This document shows, piece by piece, positions 17,068 to 26,199 of a DNA stretch of 64,000 bases. The notes under the pieces were generated by a model. That model saw nothing but the letters and a program-made list of their open reading frames with translations. It was not told where the DNA came from and made no database searches. The translations under genes and the position numbers were made by a program. Every line of letters begins with the position of its first letter. Positions within the stretch are counted from its first letter, which is position 1. Source of the stretch: Pseudomonadota bacterium (lineage in GTDB: Bacteria > Pseudomonadota > Gammaproteobacteria > Acidiferrobacterales > Acidiferrobacteraceae); the NCBI GenBank assembly GCA_021795715.1, contig JAJYPD010000001.1:108968-172967 (forward strand). The letters run 5' to 3'.

Positions 17068-18165
17068 TCACGGTCCGGCAACCGGATCGCCGACGTGAAC
17101 CTCCTGGTGGGCCTGCATGACGATGCCATAGCTCACCTGCGGGAAGGTTTTGAAGACCATGACGAGACCGATCGGCCGCGGCGGTGTCTTGAAGGTGCGG
17201 CCGGTGACCGGATCCCGGAGCCGGCGCGCCGGCGCGTAGATGCGCAGCACGTAGCCGCGGCGCATACCCCGGTTGCGGCCGATGTCGAGCGCGAGCATGG
17301 CATAGGTGCCGATGTTCACGCGGCTGTGTCCGCTGGCCACCACATGACCATGCAGGGGGTGACGCGGCGCGCGCGGGTAGTAATAGGGAATGGGCGGTTG
17401 CCGGCGCCAGGCAATCAGGTGGTCTCCGGCATGCACCTCGCGCACCGCCGAGATGAGCTGCAGCACCGCGACCTTGCCGGGGCGCACGAGCCGCGCCCGG
17501 CCGACATAGAGGGTTTCATAGCCCAGCCGGCGTCCATGCGCCCCCGCAAGGACCGGACCCTTCTGGTAGACATCATAGAGGGCAGCGGGATGGGGGCCGA
17601 GGTTGCGCGCATAGAACTTGCTGAACGGACCAATGAAGGTGTAGCGATGCACGGCGGCTTCCACGTAGGGCAACCGCCGCAGCGCCTCACCCGACAGCAC
17701 CAGCGGCTGGCGCAGGAAGGGCGCGATGGCGCTGGGGTCGATGGTCGGCACCGGCGCGGGCTGCGCCTCGCTGCGCACGCGCGGGTAGAGGATCTCGGTC
17801 TGGGGTCCGGAGGCGGCGGCGCCCGTCTGCGTGCCCGGGGCGGGGCGGCCCTGCGGCGGCGTCCCCTGGCCACCGGGGACGGGCGCCTGCGGCCCGGTAT
17901 TGACCAGCACCGGGTAACCGTGAACGAATCGCAGCACGATCACGTCCCCCGGATAAATGAGATCGGGATTGCGAATCTGGTGGTTGCGGTTCCAGATGCC
18001 GGGCCACCGCCAGGGATCCCGGAAGAAATGACTGGCTATACCCCAGAGCGTGTCACCCTGGACGACGACGTAGCGGTGAGGCACATGAGCGATCACCAGC
18101 CGGTCGGCGAAAGCCGGCGCGGCCAGCATACTAAGCAGCAATAATCCCAGGCGGACGTGGCGCAT
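17068..18165 (-). CDS. LysM-domain periplasmic protein
   Basis: 365 aa: a signal peptide (VRLGLLLLSMLAAPAFA) followed by one LysM domain (YVVVQGDTLWGIASHFFRDPWRWPGIWNRN, then NPDLIYPGDVIVL), a Pro/Gly-rich linker and a C-terminal region of unknown fold. LysM binds peptidoglycan, so the protein should be periplasmic and wall-associated. This matches the conserved lysM gene beside dprA/def. No Shine-Dalgarno is visible; a -10 box ends six bases before the ATG, so the mRNA is probably leaderless. It is divergent from def. Confidence 0.92.
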   Translation of the reverse strand: MRHVRLGLLLLSMLAAPAFADRLVIAHVPHRYVVVQGDTLWGIASHFFRDPWRWPGIWNRNHQIRNPDLIYPGDVIVLRFVHGYPVLVNTGPQAPVPGGQGTPPQGRPAPGTQTGAAASGPQTEILYPRVRSEAQPAPVPTIDPSAIAPFLRQPLVLSGEALRRLPYVEAAVHRYTFIGPFSKFYARNLGPHPAALYDVYQKGPVLAGAHGRRLGYETLYVGRARLVRPGKVAVLQLISAVREVHAGDHLIAWRRQPPIPYYYPRAPRHPLHGHVVASGHSRVNIGTYAMLALDIGRNRGMRRGYVLRIYAPARRLRDPVTGRTFKTPPRPIGLVMVFKTFPQVSYGIVMQAHQEVHVGDPVAGP

Positions 18166-18171
18166 GCATGG

Positions 18172-18200
18172 AGTGTAGAAGCAGACTGCGCGCTCGTCCA
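18172..18200 (-). promoter_or_regulatory. Promoter of the LysM gene (leaderless layout)
   Basis: On the minus strand, -35 TGGACG (18200-18195), a 17-base spacer and -10 TACACT (18177-18172), then six bases to the ATG at 18165. Each hexamer matches consensus at 4 of 6. The predicted transcription start falls on or next to the start codon. Confidence 0.45.
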
Positions 18201-18289
18201 CCTTAAGGCACGCGCCGACCGGCGGCAACGGCGGTTGGGCGGTGCGGCGGGCGGGCGCGGGACGTGGATGCAGGCCGCCCATTTGGCGG

Positions 18290-18295
18290 TATAAT
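18290..18295 (+). promoter_or_regulatory. -10 box of def (leaderless layout)
   Basis: Perfect TATAAT at 18290-18295, six bases before the def ATG at 18302. No good -35 was seen. No ribosome site fits between the box and the start codon, so def is probably translated from a leaderless mRNA. Confidence 0.5.
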
Positions 18296-18301
18296 CCGCC
18301 C

Positions 18302-18805
18302 ATGACAGTCCGTGCCATTCTTCATTATCCCGACCCGCGGCTGCGCAAGAAGGCGCAACCGGTGGCGGTGGTCGACGACGGCATCCGCCGCCTGGTCGAC
18401 GACATGGCCGAAACCATGTACCAGGCGCCCGGCATCGGACTGGCGGCCATCCAGATCGACGTGCCCCAGCGCATCGTCGTCATCGATTGCTCGGCGCAAC
18501 ACAACGACCTCAAGGTGTTCATCAACCCCGTCATCACCCGCCGGGAAGGGGTGTATGGCATCGAGGAGGGCTGCCTGTCGGTCCCCGGAATCTTCGAGGA
18601 AGTGCAGCGCGCGCAGACAGTCGCCGTCGAGGCGCTCGGCCGCGACGGCCAGCCGTTCACGCTGATCGCGCAGGACCTGCTCGCCGTCTGCATCCAGCAT
18701 GAGATCGATCACCTCGATGGCAAGGTGTTCGTCGACTATCTCTCGCGGCTGAAACAGCAGCGGATCCGCAAAAAACTCGAAAAGCAGCAGCGGCTGGCAA
18801 TGTGA
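18302..18805 (+). CDS. def: Peptide deformylase
   Basis: 167-residue metalloenzyme removing the formyl group from nascent N-terminal methionine. All three family motifs are intact: [16 protein letters not shown] and QHEIDHLDG, supplying the Cys and two His metal ligands and the catalytic Glu. The ATG at 18302 begins [15 protein letters not shown], typical for the family. The stop overlaps the GTG start of fmt (GTGA). Confidence 0.97.
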   Translation: MTVRAILHYPDPRLRKKAQPVAVVDDGIRRLVDDMAETMYQAPGIGLAAIQIDVPQRIVVIDCSAQHNDLKVFINPVITRREGVYGIEEGCLSVPGIFEEVQRAQTVAVEALGRDGQPFTLIAQDLLAVCIQHEIDHLDGKVFVDYLSRLKQQRIRKKLEKQQRLAM

Positions 18806-19749
18806 CGCCGCTGCGCATCGTGTTTGCGGGAACGCCCGGGTTTTCGCGGCCCGCGCTCCTTGGCCTGATCGCCCAAGGCCATCACGTGACCGCGTGTTTC
18901 ACGCAGCCCGACCGGCCGGCGGGGCGCGGCCGGCAGATGACACCGAGCGTCATCCGCGTCACCGCCGAACAGGCCGGCATTCCCGTTTTCACCCCGCAGC
19001 AGGGGGCCGATATGCAAGCCGTGCTCGCCACGCTTGGCCCCGTGGACGTGATGGTGGTGGCGGCTTACGGCCTGATCCTCCCCGCGGGCGTGTTGGCCGC
19101 GCCCCGTCTGGGCTGCCTCAACATCCACGCGTCTTTGCTGCCGCGCTGGCGGGGGGCCGCGCCGGTGGCGCGCGCGATCGAAGCCGGCGACCCGGTGACC
19201 GGCGTCACCATCATGCTCATGGACGAAGGGCTCGATACCGGCGGCATGATATCCACCGCCACCGTGCCCATCCGGCCCGGCGACACAACGGAAACACTCA
19301 CGGCGGAACTTGCCCGGACCGGTGCGGATCTGCTGGTCGCGACGCTGCCGGAGTGGGCGGAAGGCCGCCTGCCGGTCCGCCCCCAGCCGGCCGAGGGGCG
19401 CTGCTATGCGCGCAAGCTGGCCAAGACCGAGGCCCCTCTCGACTGGCGGCAGCCGGCGGTGGTCCTGGAACGGAAGATCCGCGCCTTCGCACCCTGGCCC
19501 GGCTCCACTGCCGGCCTGGGCGCAGACACCGTGAAAGTCATCCGCGGCCATGTCGTCGACCGCCAAGGGCCCCCGGGCGAGATTTTGGCTTTGGGTGACG
19601 GCGTGACCGTGGGCACCGGCGAAGGAGCGCTCGTCCTCACGCATCTGCAGCAGGCCGGCAAACCCGCGCAGCCAGCCGGCGTCGTCGCCCGCCGGCTCGG
19701 CTGGCATCCGGGCGATGGCTTCGCGGGCGGGGCATGCGCCAAGCCCTGA
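18802..19749 (+). CDS. fmt: Methionyl-tRNA formyltransferase
   Basis: 315-residue enzyme formylating initiator Met-tRNA. The N-terminal Rossmann-like start [11 protein letters not shown], the folate-site block [20 protein letters not shown] and the following [18 protein letters not shown] are present, with a C-terminal OB-like domain containing [15 protein letters not shown]. The GTG start overlaps the def stop. The 3' end overlaps rsmB by 16 bases. Confidence 0.97.
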   Translation: MTPLRIVFAGTPGFSRPALLGLIAQGHHVTACFTQPDRPAGRGRQMTPSVIRVTAEQAGIPVFTPQQGADMQAVLATLGPVDVMVVAAYGLILPAGVLAAPRLGCLNIHASLLPRWRGAAPVARAIEAGDPVTGVTIMLMDEGLDTGGMISTATVPIRPGDTTETLTAELARTGADLLVATLPEWAEGRLPVRPQPAEGRCYARKLAKTEAPLDWRQPAVVLERKIRAFAPWPGSTAGLGADTVKVIRGHVVDRQGPPGEILALGDGVTVGTGEGALVLTHLQQAGKPAQPAGVVARRLGWHPGDGFAGGACAKP

Positions 19750-21011
19750 TCCTGCGGGCGCGGGCGGCGCATGTCGTGGCGCGCGTCCTCGGCGGCGGCG
19801 CTTTGGATGAGGCCTTGCGCATCGATGGCGAGCGTCACGGCCGCCACGGCCTCGTCGACGAATTCGCCATCGGTGCGGTGCGCGAGGCCTTGGGGCTTGG
19901 CCATCTCATCGATCCTTTGCTCAAACGGCCGCTGAAATCCCGCGATGCCGACATTCGCGCGCTTTTGCTGATCGGACTGTATCAGGCGCGCCATCTCGAT
20001 ACGCCGCCTGAGGTCGCCGTCTCATCGGCGGTTGCCGCCACCGAGGCTTTGCACAAGGGCTGGGCGAAAGGCCTGGTCAATGCGGTGCTGCGTGCCGCGG
20101 TGACCGATGAACGGGTCCTGAGCGGTACGGCGCGCAATCACCCGGCGTGGCTGGTCGAACGGCTGCGGCAGGCCTGGCCTGCGCAGTGGCCGGCGATTCT
20201 CGCCGCCAACGACACCCGGCCACCTCTCACCGTGCGCGTGGCAGAAGGCCACGGGCGGCCGGAAATCCTCGACGTTTTGGCTGCGCGGGGCATCGACGCG
20301 CACGCGCATCCCCACGTGGCCACCGCCATCGTGGTGACCAGCGCCGGTGTGAAAGTCGCGGAGCTGCCGGGTTTCGCGGCCGGGTTCGTGAGCGTGCAGG
20401 ATGCGGGGGCGCAGCTGGCCGCTCCCCTCCTTGATCCGCAACCCGGGGAGGCCGTGCTCGACGCCTGCGCGGCACCCGGAGGAAAGACCATGCACCTGGC
20501 CAGCCTCTGCCCCGAAGCACGGATCACCGCCGTCGACCGGGACCCCCGGCGGCTGGCGCGGCTTTCGGAGAACATCGCCCGCATGCGGGTCGCCGGCTCG
20601 GTCACCGTGCGCCCGCTCGATCTCACCACCGCCGCCTTCGCAGAACCCTTTGACCGGATCTTGCTCGACGCCCCCTGTTCGGCAAGCGGCGTCATCCGCC
20701 GCCATCCCGACATCAAGCTGTTGCGCAGGGCCGAAGACATGGCCGCGCTCACCGGCCTCCAGCGCACCCTGCTCGACCGGCTGTGGACCCATCTGCGGCC
20801 CGGCGGCACGCTGCTCTATGCCACCTGTTCGATTTTGCCGGAAGAAAACGAAGAGCAGATCGCCGCGTTTCTCGCCCGCACGGCCCATGCCGGAGAACTG
20901 CCGGTCGCGCTACCTTGGGCGCAGGCGCGTTCCCATGGTCGCCAGCTGCTGCCAGGCGAGAACGAGACCGACGGGTTTTATTACGCGCTGCTGACGAAAA
21001 CACGGACCTGA
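19734..21011 (+). CDS. rsmB: 16S rRNA (cytosine-967-C5)-methyltransferase
   Basis: 425 aa: an N-terminal NusB-like helical domain (to about residue 140) and a C-terminal SAM methyltransferase domain. Motif I is VLDACAAPGGKTMHLA; the two RsmB/NSUN cysteines are in LDAPCSASGVIRRHPDIKLL and LLYATCSILPEENEEQ. It modifies C967 of 16S rRNA by family knowledge. It is third gene of the def-fmt-rsmB operon. Confidence 0.96.
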   Translation: MRQALILRARAAHVVARVLGGGALDEALRIDGERHGRHGLVDEFAIGAVREALGLGHLIDPLLKRPLKSRDADIRALLLIGLYQARHLDTPPEVAVSSAVAATEALHKGWAKGLVNAVLRAAVTDERVLSGTARNHPAWLVERLRQAWPAQWPAILAANDTRPPLTVRVAEGHGRPEILDVLAARGIDAHAHPHVATAIVVTSAGVKVAELPGFAAGFVSVQDAGAQLAAPLLDPQPGEAVLDACAAPGGKTMHLASLCPEARITAVDRDPRRLARLSENIARMRVAGSVTVRPLDLTTAAFAEPFDRILLDAPCSASGVIRRHPDIKLLRRAEDMAALTGLQRTLLDRLWTHLRPGGTLLYATCSILPEENEEQIAAFLARTAHAGELPVALPWAQARSHGRQLLPGENETDGFYYALLTKTRT

Positions 21012-21021
21012 AGAAGCCGCC

Positions 21022-21339
21022 ATGGACATCGAGGCGCTCGAACATCTGCTCGCCCGCGGCCACGACACCGTGCTGGTGCGGTTGGGTCTGGGCCGCGGCT
21101 ATCTGGATCGGCACGATGGAAATCGGGCGGTCATCCATCTGCGCGCCGCCGTGGCCCTCGATCCGCACAACGCGCCGGCCTGGAAGTGGCTCGGGCAGGC
21201 GCTCACGGAGACAGGAGACACGGAGGGCGCGCGTGCCGCCTACACAGAGGGCATTGCCGCAGCCGAAAAGGCCGGACACATCCAGGCGGCCCGCGAAATG
21301 CGCGTCTTCCAGAAACGCCTCGAACGCAAAACCCCATGA
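21022..21339 (+). CDS. Small TPR-repeat protein
   Basis: 105-residue soluble protein with about two tetratricopeptide repeats (NRAVIHLRAAVALDPHNAPAWKWLGQALTETGDTEG, interrupted here by family pattern A..P.....LG..L...G). It is ten bases after rsmB, so probably co-transcribed. TPR proteins bind other proteins; the partner is not evident. Confidence 0.8.
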   Translation: MDIEALEHLLARGHDTVLVRLGLGRGYLDRHDGNRAVIHLRAAVALDPHNAPAWKWLGQALTETGDTEGARAAYTEGIAAAEKAGHIQAAREMRVFQKRLERKTP

Positions 21340-21361
21340 CGTGCAGGCCCGCGGCGGCCCG

Positions 21362-22258
21362 TCAGTAGACTGGTCCACTGCCCGGCGGACGCGTCTTGAA
21401 GCGCTTGTGCACCCAGAAGTATTGCTCCGGATGGACACGCACGCCGACCTCGATGGCCGCATTGGTCGCGGTCGCATCGGTCAGTTTGTCGCCGCTTGGG
21501 AAACCGGACAAGGCCGGACCAAAGGCGACCTGATAGCCGCGCCCCCAAGGGCGCTGCCAGACGTAGCAGGGCACGACCCGGGCGCCGACGGCGCGCGAGA
21601 GCCGCCCGGCCGCCTCGAGCGTGCTGGTGGGCACGCCGAAAAAGGGCGCGAACACACTGCCGCGTTCGCCAAAGTCCTGGTCGGGCAGGTAATACAGGAC
21701 GCGGTCCTCGTGCAAGGCGCGGAGGATAGGTTTTACCCCCTCTTCCTGGGCGATCATGGTGGCACCGAAACGGCCGATGGCGGCGCGAAACGCCGATTCC
21801 ACGACCGGATTGGGCAGGCGCCGGTAAACATTGGCCATGGGCCGCTCAAGTGAAAGCACCACGCCGATCTTCATCGACACAAAATGGGGCACGAGGAGGA
21901 TCACCCGGCCGGCCGCCGCGGCTTCATCGAAATGGTGGCGGTCGACAAACTGCACCAGGCGGCGCAGCCGGCGCGGACTGGCCCACCAGGCGATGGGCAC
22001 GTCGAAAACGGCCTGCCCCAGGGCGCGGAAATGGGCCTTCGCAAGCCGTCTGCGCGCGCGGCCAGACAGCTTTGGAAAACAAAGCCGCAGGTTGGTCTGC
22101 ACGACGCGCCGGCGGCGATTGGCCAGATGGTAGGCGAGGGCGCCGATCAGGCGGCCGACTGGCGCAAGCAACGGCAAAGGCAGCTGGCTTACCGCGCGCA
22201 ACAGTGTCAGTCCGGCCCGCGTGGCGGCGGCCTTGACGGGGCCTGTCTTTCTACTCAT
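21362..22258 (-). CDS. LpxL/HtrB-like acyltransferase paralogue with altered active site
   Basis: 298-residue member of the lysophospholipid/lipid A acyltransferase family, as shown by NLRLCFPKLSGRARRRLAKAHFRALGQ, the FGVPTSTLEAAGRLSRAVGARVVPCY core and the HPEQYFWVHKRFKTRP end. The catalytic H-x4-D/E motif reads H-F-V-S-M-K (codon AAG), so the acid is replaced by lysine. It may be inactive or use another mechanism. The ATG at 22258 overlaps the stop of the upstream paralogue. Substrate unknown. Confidence 0.88.
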   Translation of the reverse strand: MSRKTGPVKAAATRAGLTLLRAVSQLPLPLLAPVGRLIGALAYHLANRRRRVVQTNLRLCFPKLSGRARRRLAKAHFRALGQAVFDVPIAWWASPRRLRRLVQFVDRHHFDEAAAAGRVILLVPHFVSMKIGVVLSLERPMANVYRRLPNPVVESAFRAAIGRFGATMIAQEEGVKPILRALHEDRVLYYLPDQDFGERGSVFAPFFGVPTSTLEAAGRLSRAVGARVVPCYVWQRPWGRGYQVAFGPALSGFPSGDKLTDATATNAAIEVGVRVHPEQYFWVHKRFKTRPPGSGPVY

Positions 22259-23144
22259 AAACGGAACGGCCCTCCGGCCGGTAGCGCTTGAATCGCTTGT
22301 AAGTCCACAGATACTGCTCCGGCATGTCGCGGATGGCCGCCTCGACGGTGGCATTCATGTAGCGGGCGTCGGCCTCCTGGTCGCCGGTCGGAAACGGGGC
22401 AAGCGGCGGGCGCAAAATGAGCTCGAAACCCCGTCCATCCTCGCGGGCGCGCGCCAAAGCCGGCAGCACGACGGCGCCCGTGAGACGCGCCAGCCGCGAC
22501 AGCGCCGTCAGCGTGGGGACCGGCACGCCGAAAAACGGCACCGTTGCCGCGTCGGCAGTGCCCGGATCCAGGTCCGGGAGATAATAGAAGGCACGCCCGT
22601 CGCGGATGGCGCGCACGATCTGCCGAAGCGGGGCATCGGCCGGCCACAGCGTCGAACCGAAGCGCTCGCGGCGGCGCAGCAAAGGCTCGACCAGGGCGTG
22701 CTTGGGCCGCCGGAACATGCTCATGAAATGGCCCTCGAGCGCGATACGCATACCGCCGACATCGAGCGCGAGAAAGTGCGGGACGAGAAAAATGACCGGC
22801 CGCCCGGCGGCCTGGGCGGCCTGCAGATGTTCCCCCCCGCGCAGGTGCACAAACGCCCGGATTTCGTCGGCGCTCGCCCACCAGACACGCGCCACCGCGA
22901 ACGCCACCTGCCCCATCAGGCGGAAGTTTTTGCGGACGAGGCGGCGGCGCGCACGCGCATCGTACGCTGGAAAACAGAGCCCCACGTTGACAAGGGCGAC
23001 GCGCCGGGCGGGAACGGCCAGCCAATAGCCGATCTCGCCCAGGAAAGCGCCCAGGCCGCGCTGGAGCGGCCAGGGCAGGGCCCCGGCGGCCCGCATGAGC
23101 CCCGCCAGCAGGCGGCCAGACAGGGGGGGCCGCTCACCGCTCAT
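22251..23144 (-). CDS. LpxL/HtrB-like acyltransferase, second paralogue
   Basis: 297 aa. An N-terminal amphipathic segment leads to NVGLCFPAYDARARRRLVRKNFRLMGQ. The catalytic H-x4-D is intact (VPHFLALDVGG), followed by FYYLPDLDPG and FFGVPVPTLTALSRLARLTGAVVLP, ending MPEQYLWTYKRFKRYRPEG. This family acylates lipid A precursors or related lipids at the inner membrane. It is the middle gene of three; its ends overlap both neighbours. Confidence 0.92.
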   Translation of the reverse strand: MSGERPPLSGRLLAGLMRAAGALPWPLQRGLGAFLGEIGYWLAVPARRVALVNVGLCFPAYDARARRRLVRKNFRLMGQVAFAVARVWWASADEIRAFVHLRGGEHLQAAQAAGRPVIFLVPHFLALDVGGMRIALEGHFMSMFRRPKHALVEPLLRRRERFGSTLWPADAPLRQIVRAIRDGRAFYYLPDLDPGTADAATVPFFGVPVPTLTALSRLARLTGAVVLPALARAREDGRGFELILRPPLAPFPTGDQEADARYMNATVEAAIRDMPEQYLWTYKRFKRYRPEGRSVYE

Positions 23145-24075
23145 AGGGTGACTGGTGATCGAACTGGGTTTTGAAACGCTTCAAGGTCCACATATATTGA
23201 GCCGGCATGCGCAGGACTGCGCGCTCGAAGGCCTCGTTCATGAGCCGCGCGTCGTGCACCGGATCGCCCGTGGGAAGTCCGGCAATCGGCGGCTCCAGCC
23301 ACATGGCGCAGCGGCCATCCGGCAAGAGTTCGGCAAAACACGGGATGACCACCGCGCCGGTGGCGCCCGCCAGACGGCCGGCGGTGGGCAGCGTGGCGGC
23401 AGGTACCCCGAAAAACGGGGCATAGACGGAGTCCCGCGGACCGAGATCCTCGTCGGCGACGTACGATGCGCCAAAACCGGCGCGCAGCGCGCGTATCAGC
23501 GGACGCAGGCCGCCTGCGCGATCGAAGACCCGGCCGCCGAAACGCTCGCGGCCGCGCGTCATGGCCCAGTCCAGGACCGGATTTTTGAGCGCCTTCATGA
23601 ACCCCACGTAAGGGAAATGGCGCGACACCAAAACGCCGCTCTCCAGGCCGACGAAGTGGCCCTGCAACGCCAGCACCGGACGGCCCTGGTCGCGGGCCGC
23701 GGCATAATGCTCCAGACCCTCGATGGTGATCCACCGGTCGAGCGTGGCTTCGCCGGCCCACCAGATCGTGGCCGTAAAAAAGAGCCCTTGCGCTGCGAGT
23801 GCGCAATGCTCGCGGATGACGGCGTCGCGCTTAACGGCCGTCCAGTGCGGAAAACAAAGCCGCAGATTGATGTCGGCGATCCGCCGCCGCTTGCCATTCG
23901 TCCTATAATACAGCGCGCCAAACAGCCGGCTCAGGCGCAGCCGCAACGACCACGGCAGCCACAGGCTCGCGCGGGCGCAGGCCAGGCCGAACCAGGTCAA
24001 CCAGTATCGGGGGGCCAGCAGCGCCACGGAAAAGGGCGCGCGATGGACACCCTGGAGATCGGCCGCTTTGATCAT
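23134..24075 (-). CDS. LpxL/HtrB-like acyltransferase, third paralogue
   Basis: 313 aa. The catalytic H-x4-E is intact (LQGHFVGLESGVLV). Other family blocks: NLRLCFPHWTAVKRDAVIREH, SYVADEDLGPRDSVYAPFFGVPAATLPTAGRLAGATGAVVIP and MPAQYMWTLKRFKTQ. The ATG at 24075 was chosen as family homology starts soon after it. It is first of the three acyltransferase genes, 28 bases downstream of ttcA. It could be the true LpxL or LpxM of this organism; which one cannot be told from sequence alone. Confidence 0.92.
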   Translation of the reverse strand: MIKAADLQGVHRAPFSVALLAPRYWLTWFGLACARASLWLPWSLRLRLSRLFGALYYRTNGKRRRIADINLRLCFPHWTAVKRDAVIREHCALAAQGLFFTATIWWAGEATLDRWITIEGLEHYAAARDQGRPVLALQGHFVGLESGVLVSRHFPYVGFMKALKNPVLDWAMTRGRERFGGRVFDRAGGLRPLIRALRAGFGASYVADEDLGPRDSVYAPFFGVPAATLPTAGRLAGATGAVVIPCFAELLPDGRCAMWLEPPIAGLPTGDPVHDARLMNEAFERAVLRMPAQYMWTLKRFKTQFDHQSPYER

Positions 24076-24103
24076 GGCGCCGCATTGTGCCAGAACGGCC
24101 GCC

Positions 24104-24868
24104 TCAGGGCACGGGCGGATGGCGCGCCGTGTCCGCAAGCGCAGGGTCTGCGCCGCCCATCAGCGGCCGCATGGCCCGCAAAAGACTGGGAAAGAGACCC
24201 TGATGATGCCGCTCCTCGGCGGCGAGCAGCGCCTTCATGCGCGATCGCTCGGTTGGCCCGCGAAAGCAGGCCGGGCAGTTGTCGGCGATCACCGGCAACG
24301 CCGCCCGCTGCGCAAAGTCGGCGAGGGCGCGCTCGCGCACATAGACAAACGGGCGGATGACGCGCAGATCGCCCGCGTCCACGCGGTAGTGCGCGCGCAT
24401 CGTATGCAGCTGGCCGCCGTGAAAGGCGCTCATAAGGAAGCTTTCGGCCAGATCGTCGAGATGCTGGGCCAGGGCCAGCACCGTATAGCCCTGATCACGG
24501 GCCACCCGGTACAAGATGCCGCGGCGCATGCGCGAGCAGAAACTGCAAAAGGAGGCGTTGCCCATGTGCGTCTGGGCGCGCTCGGCGATCTCCTGGCGTT
24601 CGTAGAAGAAAGGCACGTCCAGGGCGGCGAAATAGGCGCCAAGCGGTGACGGATCGAAACCCTCTATGCCGGGATCGACGGTGGCCACGGCAAGCGAAAA
24701 CGGCAGGGGGGCCTTGGCCTTCAGGTGTTGCAGCACGTGAAAGAGGCTCAGGCTGTCCTTGCCACCGGAAACGCCGAGCAAGACACGGTCCCCCGCCTGG
24801 ATCATGCCGTAGTCATGGATGGCCTGGCCGGTCAATCGCAACAAGGGCCTGGTGGGGATGGCGCGCAT
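24104..24868 (-). CDS. ttcA: TtcA tRNA 2-thiocytidine synthase
   Basis: 254-residue PP-loop ATPase that thiolates C32 of some tRNAs. Visible: PP-loop [12 protein letters not shown], the conserved CSFC pair ([14 protein letters not shown]), a third cysteine in DNCPACF, and [14 protein letters not shown]. The cysteines bind a Fe-S cluster in the family. On the minus strand upstream a TACGAT ends six bases before the ATG, so this gene may also be leaderless. It is divergent from metK. Confidence 0.94.
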   Translation of the reverse strand: MRAIPTRPLLRLTGQAIHDYGMIQAGDRVLLGVSGGKDSLSLFHVLQHLKAKAPLPFSLAVATVDPGIEGFDPSPLGAYFAALDVPFFYERQEIAERAQTHMGNASFCSFCSRMRRGILYRVARDQGYTVLALAQHLDDLAESFLMSAFHGGQLHTMRAHYRVDAGDLRVIRPFVYVRERALADFAQRAALPVIADNCPACFRGPTERSRMKALLAAEERHHQGLFPSLLRAMRPLMGGADPALADTARHPPVP

Positions 24869-24911
24869 TGCGCTATCGTACGGGACGGACGGCGCCGCCC
24901 CGAGCGTTGTC

Positions 24912-24940
24912 TTGGGTTGCTTGCGTCACCTGTGATAGTC
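24912..24940 (+). promoter_or_regulatory. Candidate metK promoter
   Basis: TTGGGT (24912-24917), then GATAGT (24934-24939) at a 16-base spacing, each about 4 of 6 to consensus. It lies 57 bases before the metK ATG in the 128-base gap from ttcA. No SAM or SAH riboswitch fold was recognised in this leader. Confidence 0.3.
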
Positions 24941-24996
24941 TCAATGGCTTAAGTGGCAGCCTCACCACACCTGGCATTTTGCTCTTGGGAGTCACC

Positions 24997-26184
24997 ATGT
25001 CCAAATCCTATCTTTTTACATCAGAGTCGGTATCCGAAGGCCACCCGGACAAGATGGCCGACCAGATTTCCGACGGGGTGCTTGATGCCATTCTGGCACA
25101 GGATCCGGCGGCACGCGTCGCCTGCGAAACCCTGATCAACACCGGGCTCGTGGTCCTGTCCGGAGAGATCACAACCAAGGCCGTGGTCGACTTCACCGAA
25201 GTGGCGCGCCAAACCGTGCGCCGCATCGGCTACCGGGCGGACATGGGATTCGATGGCGATGCCTGCGCGGTCATGGTGGCCATGGACAAGCAGTCGCCCG
25301 ATATCGCCCAGGGCGTCAACGAAGGGCAGGGGGTCGACCTCGAACAGGGCGCCGGCGACCAGGGGCTCATGTTCGGCTATGCCAGCGCCGAGACGGAAAA
25401 CCTGATGCCGATGCCGATCACGCTTGCCCACCAGCTGATGCAGCGGCAGGCGGCGGTACGCCGCTCGGGGCGCCTTGAGTGGCTGCGGCCCGACGCGAAG
25501 AGCCAGGTGACCATCCGTTACGAAAACGACAAGCCAGTCGCCATCGACGCGGTCGTGGTCTCCACCCAGCACGCGCCCGAGGTCTCCTACGAGACCCTGA
25601 AAGAGGCGGTCATGGAGGAGATCATCAAGCCGGCACTGCCGGCCGCCTTCCTGTCGAAGGACACGAAATACTTCATCAACCCGACCGGGCGCTTCGTCGT
25701 CGGCGGTCCGGTGGGCGACTGCGGGCTGACCGGCCGCAAGATCATCGTCGACACCTATGGCGGCATGGCGCGCCACGGCGGCGGCGCGTTTTCCGGCAAG
25801 GACCCGTCGAAGGTTGACCGTTCGGCCGCCTATGCCGGCCGCTACGTCGCCAAGAACATCGTCGCCGCCGGACTGGCCGAGCGCTGCGAAATCCAGGTCG
25901 CCTACGCGATCGGCATCGCGCGGCCCGTGTCGATCCGCGTCGAAACCTTCGGCACCGGCGCCATCGCCGACAGCGAGATCGCCAAGCTCGTGGCGGAACA
26001 TTTCGACCTGCGCCCGAAGGCGATCATCCAGACGCTCGACCTGTTGCGCCCGATCTACAGCGCGACGGCGGCCTATGGCCATTTCGGCCGCACCGAGCCC
26101 GGCTTCCCCTGGGAGCGGACGGACAAGGCCGCGGCGCTGCGCAACGCCATCGACGGCAAGAAGATCAAGTCGGCGGCCGGTTAA
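24997..26184 (+). CDS. metK: S-adenosylmethionine synthetase
   Basis: 395-residue cytosolic enzyme making SAM from methionine and ATP. Family blocks: [30 protein letters not shown], the P-loop-like [20 protein letters not shown] and the C-terminal [19 protein letters not shown]. The ATG at 24997 has GGGAG nine bases upstream; the frame is open further upstream but without family sequence. ahcY follows 15 bases later and metF after that, so the operon runs the activated-methyl cycle. Confidence 0.98.
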   Translation: MSKSYLFTSESVSEGHPDKMADQISDGVLDAILAQDPAARVACETLINTGLVVLSGEITTKAVVDFTEVARQTVRRIGYRADMGFDGDACAVMVAMDKQSPDIAQGVNEGQGVDLEQGAGDQGLMFGYASAETENLMPMPITLAHQLMQRQAAVRRSGRLEWLRPDAKSQVTIRYENDKPVAIDAVVVSTQHAPEVSYETLKEAVMEEIIKPALPAAFLSKDTKYFINPTGRFVVGGPVGDCGLTGRKIIVDTYGGMARHGGGAFSGKDPSKVDRSAAYAGRYVAKNIVAAGLAERCEIQVAYAIGIARPVSIRVETFGTGAIADSEIAKLVAEHFDLRPKAIIQTLDLLRPIYSATAAYGHFGRTEPGFPWERTDKAAALRNAIDGKKIKSAAG

Positions 26185-26199
26185 CGGAAGGAGATCCAG

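Noticed and set aside
24869..24996. SAM or SAH riboswitch upstream of metK-ahcY
   Set aside because: The leader is short and I could not find the conserved core or pairing of SAM-I, SAM-II or SAH motifs.
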